NCBI GenBank assembly: GCA_026992215.1
Contig: JALXAI010000177.1
Location: forward strand, 1-6,980
Length of the DNA stretch: 6,980 nt
Direction: 5' to 3'
Source: Desulfobacterales bacterium
GTDB lineage: Bacteria > Desulfobacterota > Syntrophobacteria > B119-G9
Position 1 is the stretch's first letter, and every line of letters begins with the position of its first letter. Made by a program: the position numbers and the translations under genes. The notes under the pieces are model-generated. The model searched no databases. It saw only the letters and a list, made by a program, of their open reading frames with translations, and had not been told where the DNA came from. Positions 1-5,461 of this stretch are shown piece after piece.

Positions 1-45
1 CATGGTACTGCGAGGGCAACCTCGTGGGAGAGTAGGTCGCTGCCA
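1..45 (+). rRNA. rrf: 5S ribosomal RNA, 3' end (partial)
   Basis: The first 45 bases carry the conserved 3' part of bacterial 5S rRNA. ATGGTACTG is followed by a hairpin of five base pairs (CGAGG 11-15 with CCTCG 20-24) closed by a GCAA tetraloop, then the conserved GTGGGAGAGTAGG segment, and finally TCGCTGCC, the 3' strand of the closing helix I. The 5' part lies outside the window, so an rRNA operon must end here coming from the left. The exact mature 3' end (44-46) cannot be fixed without the 5' strand. The ribosomal identity is secure from the sequence. Confidence 0.95.
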
Positions 46-72
46 TTCCACCTTACATATTCAACCAAATTA

Positions 73-97
73 CCCCGACTCTTGTCGGGGTTTTTTT
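73..97 (+). terminator. Intrinsic terminator of the rRNA operon
   Basis: A perfect 7-bp stem, CCCCGAC (73-79) with GTCGGGG (84-90), closes a TCTT tetraloop and is followed by seven T residues (91-97). It lies about 28 bases after the 5S rRNA end, where an rRNA operon terminator is expected. It separates ribosomal transcription from the flavoprotein gene downstream. Confidence 0.93.
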
Positions 98-188
98 GTG
101 TCCGAAAATTACCTGGACATTGGCTGTTTTTGCGTTGTAATGTTTCCTAGACTGTATTCCTCTTATTGTCGTATCTTGTCTTTCTGGC

Positions 189-194
189 GGAGGG
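189..194 (+). promoter_or_regulatory. Ribosome binding site fixing the flavoprotein start
   Basis: GGAGGG lies five bases ahead of the ATG at 200. It decides the start, because the same open frame runs back to base 2 through the terminator and the 5S rRNA, which cannot be coding. Confidence 0.85.
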
Positions 195-199
195 TTCAT

Positions 200-1051
200 A
201 TGAAAAAAGTCCTTGCCCTGATAGCTTCACCCAGAAAACTCGGAAACTGCGAAATCTTTTCAAAAGAGATTTATCGGAACCTAGGCTCCGACTGGGAGCT
301 CAGCCTTATCAGGTTGCCATCGCTTAACATCAAGCCCTGCCGTGCATGCTACGCGTGTCTTTTTGACCGGCAGAAATGCCTTCGGAAAGATGATCTCTAT
401 TTTGTCATAGATGCTCTCCTCAAAGCAGACGCTTACATTATCGCTGCGCCAACTTATTTCCTCGGGCCAAACTCAAGCCTCAAAACCGTTTTGGACAGGG
501 GACTGGCCTTCTATGCGCATCTGGACGAATTGTGGGGCAAGCCTTCTGTCGCAATCGCCATTGCCGGCGTAAAGGGGCTTGAAGGCTATAGCAAGCTGGC
601 AGTGGAGAGCTTTGCAAAACTTGTCTATTCCGACCTTCGGGGAAGCGATGTCATATACGGCGCCCTGCCGGGTGAAACGCTTCTGGAGGAAGAAAACAGG
701 AAGAAAGCAAAGAGGCTCGCTAAAGCCCTGCTGGGCAAAAGGCAACATCCGAAAACACCCGTGTGTCCCCTGTGCGGTGGTGATACCTTCCGAATTCTTT
801 CCCTGGAAAAAGTACGGTGCATGCTCTGCAGCAACACGTGGAATATCCAGGTAAGAGGGGATGGCAAGGTGATTTTTACGGCGGAAAAACCTCAGCATCG
901 TCTTTTCGCTTCACTGGATGAGGCCAAGGCCCATGCCGAATGGCTGCGAGGAATGAAAGAGTTGTTCTTGAAGAAACGAAAAGAACTTAAAGCACTTTGC
1001 CTGAAATATGCCCGCGAAGGAACCTGGCTGGAACCCGGGTCCGGCAGCTAA
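200..1051 (+). CDS. Flavodoxin-fold / iron-sulfur flavoprotein-like NAD(P)H-dependent oxidoreductase with C-terminal zinc ribbon
   Basis: A 283-residue soluble protein of the NADPH-dependent FMN reductase / iron-sulfur flavoprotein superfamily, expected to bind FMN and move electrons in the cytoplasm; substrate and partner are unknown. Seen directly: an N-terminal beta strand MKKVLALIASPRKLGN (1-16), where SPRKLGN is the usual phosphate-binding loop; four cysteines at 47, 50, 53 and 60 (CX2CX2CX6C), matching the compact 4Fe-4S motif of archaeal and clostridial iron-sulfur flavoproteins; and APTYFLGPNSSLKTVLDR (83-100), the typical flavin-contacting loop and dimer helix. The C-terminal third is unusual. 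C189-X2-C192 and C207-X2-C210 form a zinc-ribbon-like pair, followed by a charged helix (about 238-270). Typical family members end near residue 190-200, so this is an extended version. The only weak promoter candidate (TTGCGT 130-135, TGTATT 153-158, 17-base spacer) is not convincing. The FMN fold is confident, the Fe-S cluster likely, the zinc site inferred. Confidence 0.88.
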   Translation: MKKVLALIASPRKLGNCEIFSKEIYRNLGSDWELSLIRLPSLNIKPCRACYACLFDRQKCLRKDDLYFVIDALLKADAYIIAAPTYFLGPNSSLKTVLDRGLAFYAHLDELWGKPSVAIAIAGVKGLEGYSKLAVESFAKLVYSDLRGSDVIYGALPGETLLEEENRKKAKRLAKALLGKRQHPKTPVCPLCGGDTFRILSLEKVRCMLCSNTWNIQVRGDGKVIFTAEKPQHRLFASLDEAKAHAEWLRGMKELFLKKRKELKALCLKYAREGTWLEPGSGS

Positions 1052-1060
1052 AAAGAAGGA

Positions 1061-1191
1061 GGGGCTAGAGAATTTGGGCAATATCGGCATTGAGGGCACT
1101 TGTTGGGGCGAGGGGGGAATCGCCCCTGCAGGCTCATGTCGGAAATAAGGAGGGGGGAGTATTCCCTGCCGATACTTTTAACTCTAGCCCC
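1061..1191. other. Nested-helix structured element (candidate non-coding RNA or mobile-type inverted repeat)
   Basis: Between two convergent genes lies a GC-rich element of 131 bases. Its ends are perfectly complementary: GGGGCTAGAG (1061-1070) with CTCTAGCCCC (1182-1191). A second perfect helix of 8 bp is nested inside: TATCGGCA (1082-1089) with TGCCGATA (1167-1174). Within that are two local hairpins. One is GGGGCGA/TCGCCCC (1105-1111 with 1120-1126), extended below by GCA/TGC (1096-1098 with 1127-1129) and TGAG/CTCA (1091-1094 with 1133-1136). The other is GGGA/TCCC (1155-1158 with 1163-1166) with a four-base loop. The result is a plausible three-way junction on a long basal stem. I recognise no known RNA family. 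Neither end has a proper T-run, although the minus strand continues into TCCTTCTTTTT after 1061. It could be a structured RNA, a 3'-UTR element of either gene, or a miniature inverted-repeat element. The folding is seen; the role is unknown. Confidence 0.5.
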
Positions 1192-1256
1192 AAGGGTCAA
1201 CAAGATTAATTTTTCATTATATTAACAGATATCAATCCTTTTGGGTACCTTTTTTT

Positions 1257-1460
1257 CTACTTTCTCATGTTCCCCGTAAACTGGCCTGAATCGGAATCGT
1301 ACAGGCATTCGTACCAGTAAGGCTTGTATATGTCCTCGCTGTTGATAATCCTGTGCATCACGTTGTGACACACGGAACATGTGGCATGGTGGTCATCTAC
1401 CCCCGCAACCCGCGGTTCCTGTGTCCCGCAAAAACCACACTTGTATAAATAAAGCGGCAT
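1257..1460 (-). CDS. Small FmdB-type zinc-ribbon protein
   Basis: A 67-residue protein that begins MPLYLYKCGFCG, the signature of the FmdB / CxxC_CxxC zinc-ribbon family (usual opening MPxYxYxCxxCG). Cysteine pairs C8-X2-C11 and C28-X2-C31 would hold one zinc ion. The intervening VDDHHATCSVC and the following MHRIINS also match the family layout. The C-terminal tail is tyrosine-rich around 45-54, with an extra C52, and has no recognised domain. Family members are annotated as putative regulators, but their role is poorly established, so no function is assigned. The ATG at 1460 (reading leftwards) is preceded by GGGGAGGAAG, whose GGAGG core lies seven bases away, so the start is firm. The gene stands alone on its strand and converges on the flavoprotein gene. 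No good promoter could be picked in the AT-rich upstream DNA, and no hairpin with a T-run follows the stop except the structured element at 1061-1191. Confidence 0.82.
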   Translation of the reverse strand: MPLYLYKCGFCGTQEPRVAGVDDHHATCSVCHNVMHRIINSEDIYKPYWYECLYDSDSGQFTGNMRK

Positions 1461-1713
1461 AATTCTTCCTCCCCAAACAATTACGGAATTAAAGTCAATA
1501 TCATAAAATTTAAAAAAGCAATCTTTGTGCCATCTTTAGCATGCAAGTTAATTAAAATAATTGCATAAACTAATAAGCTCTGTAACATGCTTGAATTTAT
1601 GTAGATTTCCAGGAAAGGATAGTGAGGCTGTTCTTGATGTCTGAATTATCAGGCTATATCTGGCTACCGGATAAGCATGAGTAAAAAGTCATGATATTAT
1701 AAGTAGTTAAGTA
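1461..1713. other. AT-rich intergenic region without a supported gene
   Basis: This stretch lies between the divergent zinc-ribbon gene and the small frame at 1714. It is much richer in A and T than its neighbours and contains no reading frame of useful length. It presumably carries the promoters for the zinc-ribbon gene (leftward) and for proS (rightward), but I found no -35/-10 pair with good matches and spacing. A 20-codon frame from the GTG at 1622, behind AGGAAAGG (1611-1618), was noted but is too short to support. I see no tRNA, riboswitch or repeat here. Confidence 0.5.
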
Positions 1714-1905
1714 ATGACGGTCCGAGTTGACAGTAAGGAATGCATAAATTTTTTGTCGGGAAAATGCATGTTTTATTTTGCACAGACGCACGTCTGCCAA
1801 ATGGATTTTAAAAGAATCGGAAAAACAACATGTTATGATTCCATCGGCTGCAAAAATGTTTTGCATCAAGATGGAACCCCGACTATTGCGCTTGCTACTT
1901 GTTGA
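1714..1905 (+). CDS. Possible small cysteine-rich protein (doubtful)
   Basis: A 63-codon frame whose predicted product has six cysteines at residues 10, 18, 28, 40, 46 and 63. The opening ECINFLSGKC resembles the CxxFxxGxC pattern common in small clostridial cysteine-rich, probably metal-binding, proteins. An in-frame TAA at 1708-1710 leaves the ATG at 1714 as essentially the only ATG/GTG/TTG start near the beginning. No Shine-Dalgarno sequence precedes it, whereas nearly every other gene here has one. It ends 64 bases before the proS start, so it could share a transcript with proS, or it could simply be leader DNA. The cysteine spacing argues for a gene; the missing ribosome binding site and AT-rich composition argue against. 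Treat as a hypothetical protein only. Confidence 0.3.
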   Translation: MTVRVDSKECINFLSGKCMFYFAQTHVCQMDFKRIGKTTCYDSIGCKNVLHQDGTPTIALATC

Positions 1906-1953
1906 ATCCCGTGATAGAAAAGGGCTCTACTTCCTGGATTGAAATAACCATGT

Positions 1954-1959
1954 GGAGGT
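1954..1959 (+). promoter_or_regulatory. Ribosome binding site deciding the proS start
   Basis: GGAGGT lies ten bases ahead of the ATG at 1970. A possible GTG start at 1952 would overlap this site and has no binding site of its own, and the family alignment begins near MSKAF, so the ATG at 1970 is preferred. Confidence 0.8.
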
Positions 1960-1969
1960 CAGGTTTGTT

Positions 1970-3706
1970 ATGAAGATGAGCAAAGCGTTTATTCATACGT
2001 TGTATGAGGTTCCGAAAGACGCAGAAGTGATTTCACATGTTCTTTTGCTCAGGGGCAGCTATATCTACCCAGTGGCAGCGGGAATTTATGCCCTTTTGCC
2101 CCTGGGGCACAGGGTGGTTCAGAACATATCCCGGATTGTTCGTGAAGAGATGAACGGGATCGATGGCGCTGAGTTAACAATGCCGGTTTTGAATCCGGCC
2201 GAATTGTGGAAAGAAACGGGCAGGTACTTCGAGATAGGCGAGGAGCTAATCAGGTTAAAAGACAGGAAACAGAGGGAATTTGTACTGGCAATGACCCACG
2301 AAGAGGTGGTCACAGATATTGCCCGCAAGTTTATCCGCTCTTATCGTGACCTGCCGTTTATGCTCTATCAGATACAGACGAAAATAAGGGATGAGGCGAG
2401 GCCCAGGGCTGGAGTTATAAGGCTTCGTGAGTTCCTGATGAAGGACGCATACAGTTTTCACCAGGACTTTGACGATCTTGACCGCTACTATCCGAGGGTA
2501 TATGAGGCTTACGGGAGAATTTTCGAGCGCTGTGGCTTGCGTACCGCGGCGATCGAAGCAGACAGTGGTATAATGGGCGGTAGCGGTTCGCATGAATTCA
2601 TGCTGGAATCGCCAAACGGGGAAGATCAGTTCGTTGTCTGTCCTCATTGTGGTTACCAGGCAAACACGGAAAAGGCGGTTGGCCTCAAGCCCGACCTGGA
2701 AGAGATAGAGAATGCGGATGATGCTCCTCCGCTGGAAAAGGTTCAGACGCCGGGTGTTAAGACTATTTCTGACTTGATGCAATTTTTCGACATAGAAAGA
2801 AATCAATTCGTGAAAAGTGTTGCGTATCTTGCGGACGGCAAGCTTGTACTTGCAGCGATCAGGGGAGATTTCGAGATATCCGAAACAAAGCTTCGGAACC
2901 ATTTGAAGGCGATAAAGCTGGAGATGGCGCCGGAAGAAAAACTTCGGGACAGGGGTTATCATCCTGGCTTTTTGTCACCCGTGGGAATAGATGATCCCGG
3001 GATTTTGGTGGTCATTGATGATTCTCTTGAAAAAAGCGCGCTAATGGTTGCCGGGGCGAACGAGGAAGATTACCATTACAGGAATGTGGTTCCGGGCCGT
3101 GACTTTGATGTTTCAAAAACGGTGGACATCGCGGAGGTGCGTGAGGGGGACCTTTGTGCTCAGTGCGGCAGGGGAAAGCTTGAGATCAGGCGCGGCATAG
3201 AACTGGGGCACACGTTTAAACTTGGTACCAAGTATACCGATGAAAACAGTATGAACGTGGTCTACCTGGATGATCAGGGCAAGGAGCGCCGGGTTGTTAT
3301 GGGATGCTACGGGATAGGGATAGAGCGCCTGATGGCGGCGGTCGTGGAAAAGTGGCACGATGATAATGGGATTATCTGGCCGGTCAGCGTGGCGCCGTAT
3401 GCTGTGTACATGATCGTGATAGGAAAGGGAGAAGATGAAAGGGCGCTTGGTGAAAAGGTTTACCGCGAACTTGGAAAGGACCTAGAGGTTTTGTGGGATG
3501 ACAGGTCCGAGTCCCCGGGGGTAAAATTCAAGGATGCTGACCTTCTGGGTGTCCCTTTCAGGGTAGTTATCAGCCCGAGATTACTGAAAGAAAATGCGGT
3601 GGAAGTAAAAGTCCGTCAGACCGGTGAAGTACTGAAGTGTTCCCCTCGGGATGTTTCGTCACGATTAAAAAAATTAAGGGCCGAACTGAGCGGGTCGTTG
3701 CGATAG
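1970..3706 (+). CDS. proS: Prolyl-tRNA synthetase (class II, bacterial type with editing domain)
   Basis: A 578-residue cytoplasmic enzyme that charges tRNA-Pro with proline using ATP; the length is normal for the bacterial type (about 570). Seen in order: N-terminal family block EVISHVLLLRGSYIYPVAAGIYALLPLG (in the range 19-46); motif 1 region MPVLNPAELWKETGRY (71-86); the proline-recognition THEE loop (109-112); motif 2 around R140-DEARPRAGVIRLREF (140-155); the inserted YbaK-like editing domain (about 225-405), including FVKSVAY with K282 at the place of the editing lysine; motif 3 GCYGIGIERL (445-454); and the anticodon-binding domain (about 475-570). Two CXXC pairs (224-227 and 396-399) flank the insertion and could bind zinc. 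No T-box specifier or antiterminator sequence is visible upstream. The stop is followed after 62 bases by the hydrolase gene on the same strand, probably co-transcribed. The assignment is secure. Confidence 0.98.
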   Translation: MKMSKAFIHTLYEVPKDAEVISHVLLLRGSYIYPVAAGIYALLPLGHRVVQNISRIVREEMNGIDGAELTMPVLNPAELWKETGRYFEIGEELIRLKDRKQREFVLAMTHEEVVTDIARKFIRSYRDLPFMLYQIQTKIRDEARPRAGVIRLREFLMKDAYSFHQDFDDLDRYYPRVYEAYGRIFERCGLRTAAIEADSGIMGGSGSHEFMLESPNGEDQFVVCPHCGYQANTEKAVGLKPDLEEIENADDAPPLEKVQTPGVKTISDLMQFFDIERNQFVKSVAYLADGKLVLAAIRGDFEISETKLRNHLKAIKLEMAPEEKLRDRGYHPGFLSPVGIDDPGILVVIDDSLEKSALMVAGANEEDYHYRNVVPGRDFDVSKTVDIAEVREGDLCAQCGRGKLEIRRGIELGHTFKLGTKYTDENSMNVVYLDDQGKERRVVMGCYGIGIERLMAAVVEKWHDDNGIIWPVSVAPYAVYMIVIGKGEDERALGEKVYRELGKDLEVLWDDRSESPGVKFKDADLLGVPFRVVISPRLLKENAVEVKVRQTGEVLKCSPRDVSSRLKKLRAELSGSLR

Positions 3707-3768
3707 GTACGTGGATATCAGCGTCCGTGAAACGTGGACTGTTCATTGGTAGCTGAACCGGGGTAAAA

Positions 3769-4608
3769 ATGAGGCATTTGGGAGACAGGGAAGCGAGACT
3801 TCAAGGTATATACTGGGTAGAAGACGCCGGACCGTGCTGCGGAGTCTACGTTTTGGACGGCGGGCAAACACTGATCGATGCCGGCAACATGTATGGTCTC
3901 GTGGATGAAATCCGGGATCTTGTGCCGATTAGCGAACTTGAGCGTGTTATTCTCACTCACTGTCATTTTGACCACGTTGGCGGCCTTGCGGAAATATACC
4001 AGGCGGCAAACCCTGACTTGTACATGCACAGGATAACGAGGGGTTATCTTGATTTTCACCGTGCCCCGTTTCCGGAATTTTTTGCCGCTCTTGAGAAGGC
4101 CGGGAAGATTAAGTATCTTGGTGATGGAGACGTGCTCCCCGGTGAAAATGAAATGCAGGTGTTTTATACACCGGGACACACGGCAGGAGATATTTGCATT
4201 TTTATCCCTGGTTCTGGAACCCTTGCAAGCGGCGATCTCGTGCTGGGGGCCGATCACCCGTACGGTCTTGTGCTTTCCAAGCCCGACGAAGTGTGCGGTG
4301 GAAGGATGAAGGACAGGATTGATTCACTCAAACGTCTTTTGAAACTCGATGTCCGTAGCCTGCTTCCCGGTCACGGTTCTCCCGTTATCGAAAACGGGTA
4401 TGACCAGATAAAGATCCAGCTGCTTGAAACCTTTCGAATCATGCATGGCAAAGACTCACCGGAGCCATGGGTTAAAATGGCGGAAGTTTTGGCCGACGGC
4501 ATAGATATAGATGGAGCGATTGATTGCTGTGAGCGAGCGCTGAAGATTGAAAAAGATTGCGGGGAGGCTCGCAGGATTCTAAAGGAGATCCAGTCGCCGC
4601 AAAGTTAG
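3769..4608 (+). CDS. Metallo-beta-lactamase-fold hydrolase with C-terminal TPR-like repeat
   Basis: A 279-residue cytoplasmic protein with a complete metallo-beta-lactamase active site: THCHFDH (H64, H66, D68, H69), H137 in TPGHTAGD, D156 in SGDLVLG and H202 in LPGHGSP. These residues bind two metal ions in glyoxalase II-like and related hydrolases, so a hydrolytic role on a thioester, ester or phosphoester is likely; the substrate cannot be told. After the catalytic domain (about 1-225), residues 233-275 read like one tetratricopeptide unit: W, A and L at the spaced positions, then GAIDCCERALKIEKD. The extra tail suggests a protein contact or self-association. The start is the only ATG after an in-frame TGA at 3754-3756 and follows a weak GGGG five bases away. 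It sits 62 bases after proS and 19 bases from the stop of the convergent glycosyltransferase gene, with no clear terminator between them. The superfamily is certain, the function open. Confidence 0.9.
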   Translation: MRHLGDREARLQGIYWVEDAGPCCGVYVLDGGQTLIDAGNMYGLVDEIRDLVPISELERVILTHCHFDHVGGLAEIYQAANPDLYMHRITRGYLDFHRAPFPEFFAALEKAGKIKYLGDGDVLPGENEMQVFYTPGHTAGDICIFIPGSGTLASGDLVLGADHPYGLVLSKPDEVCGGRMKDRIDSLKRLLKLDVRSLLPGHGSPVIENGYDQIKIQLLETFRIMHGKDSPEPWVKMAEVLADGIDIDGAIDCCERALKIEKDCGEARRILKEIQSPQS

Positions 4609-4627
4609 TGGAACTCAAACGGGTTTC

Positions 4628-5443
4628 TCAGGCATATTTTTCTGCCAGGCCATAAAAGTGGGTGGCTTCTTCGATTCGTCCTCTCTTCTCGCAGCCGTTC
4701 GCGTAGATCTGGCATTTTCTGCGAAGAGCCCTTACGGCTGATTCGTGTTGATCCTTTGTCAATGCACCGCTTTCGATGATTTTTATCAGGGACATGATCC
4801 TGTACCTGTCCAGTCCGCGGGACCTGGAAAGCTGGTCTTCGTGGCCGCCTCGCTTAATAACAAGGGCTTCCCTGATCAGGTGCACGGGATGTTTATGTGT
4901 TATTCGCAGCCACAGGTCGTAGTCTTCACAGGCCGGTAAATTTTCGTCAAAGCCCCCTGTTTCATCAAAAAGTTTACGTGACATCATTACGGCGGACGGG
5001 CTTACCAGGCAAAGCTCCAGGGATCTTTCGAATATCATCCCCGATGGTTTGACGTGCCTTTTCCCGGGATTAACCCTAACTCCTTTTCTTATCCAGATTT
5101 CCTCGGTCTGGCATATGAGGGTTGAGGGATTTTCCCGGAAGAATCTTATCTGTTTTTCCAGCTTTTTCGGTAACCACAGATCGTCCGAGTCAAGGAAAGC
5201 CAGGTACTTGCCGCTTGCTATACTGACCCCTGCATTTCTCGCGGCGCTTACCCCCTTGTTTTCCTGTTTCACCACGATTATCCCGGGGTATCTTGCCAGG
5301 ATATCTCCGGTATCATCGGTGGAACCATCGTCCACGACAATAAGTTCAAAATCACGGCAGGTCTGTGCGAGCACGGATTCAATCGCTTCTTCCAGAATCC
5401 ATGCTCTGTTGTATGTAGGAATAACTATGCTTACCAGTGGCAT
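4628..5443 (-). CDS. Family 2 glycosyltransferase
   Basis: A 271-residue glycosyltransferase of the GT-A fold (GT2), expected to transfer a sugar from a nucleotide-sugar donor to a cell-surface glycan or lipid acceptor at the cytoplasmic membrane face. Seen: N-terminal MPLVSIVIPTYNRA (1-14); nucleotide-binding VDDGSTDDT (37-45); ENKGVSAARNAG (61-72); the metal-binding DSDD (85-88) for Mn/Mg; the acceptor-side GGFDENL (163-169) and ACEDYDLWLR (171-180) with the probable catalytic E173/D174; and GGHEDQLSRS (199-208). There is no transmembrane segment. Residues 229-270 look helical and resemble a TPR unit. It starts 18 bases after the mgtE stop on the same strand, so the two are likely one operon. 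No Shine-Dalgarno sequence is visible before the ATG, which suggests dependence on mgtE translation. The acceptor and sugar are unknown, and no other glycan genes lie in the window. Confidence 0.93.
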   Translation of the reverse strand: MPLVSIVIPTYNRAWILEEAIESVLAQTCRDFELIVVDDGSTDDTGDILARYPGIIVVKQENKGVSAARNAGVSIASGKYLAFLDSDDLWLPKKLEKQIRFFRENPSTLICQTEEIWIRKGVRVNPGKRHVKPSGMIFERSLELCLVSPSAVMMSRKLFDETGGFDENLPACEDYDLWLRITHKHPVHLIREALVIKRGGHEDQLSRSRGLDRYRIMSLIKIIESGALTKDQHESAVRALRRKCQIYANGCEKRGRIEEATHFYGLAEKYA

Positions 5444-5461
5444 AAGGCGAATTTAATGCTT

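Noticed and set aside
2..199. Upstream extension of the flavoprotein frame to base 2
   Set aside because: It would run through the 5S rRNA and the terminator; the ATG at 200 has a good ribosome binding site and the family begins at MKKVL.
1149..1162. GGGGAGTA resembling the start of the yybP-ykoY manganese riboswitch
   Set aside because: The remaining conserved parts of that motif are absent, and no suitable gene follows on that strand.
1061..1191. Miniature transposable element with target-site duplication
   Set aside because: The flanks (AAGAAGGA on the left, AAGGGTCAA on the right) do not form a convincing direct repeat. The idea stays open but is not supported as a call.
1622..1684. 20-codon frame from a GTG behind AGGAAAGG
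   Set aside because: Too short, with poor spacing (three bases) and no recognisable product.
1952..1969. GTG start for proS at 1952
   Set aside because: It overlaps the ribosome binding site of the ATG at 1970 and adds six residues not expected in the family.
1700..1969. T-box riboswitch ahead of proS
   Set aside because: No TGGTACCGCGG-like antiterminator box or specifier stem and no terminator hairpin is visible.
2255..2962. Long minus-strand open frame (235 codons) inside proS
   Set aside because: It lies wholly antisense to a confidently identified gene, shows no domain, and is a codon-bias shadow.
3709..3738. ACGTGGA direct repeat between proS and the hydrolase gene
   Set aside because: Only seven bases, two copies, no other supporting structure.
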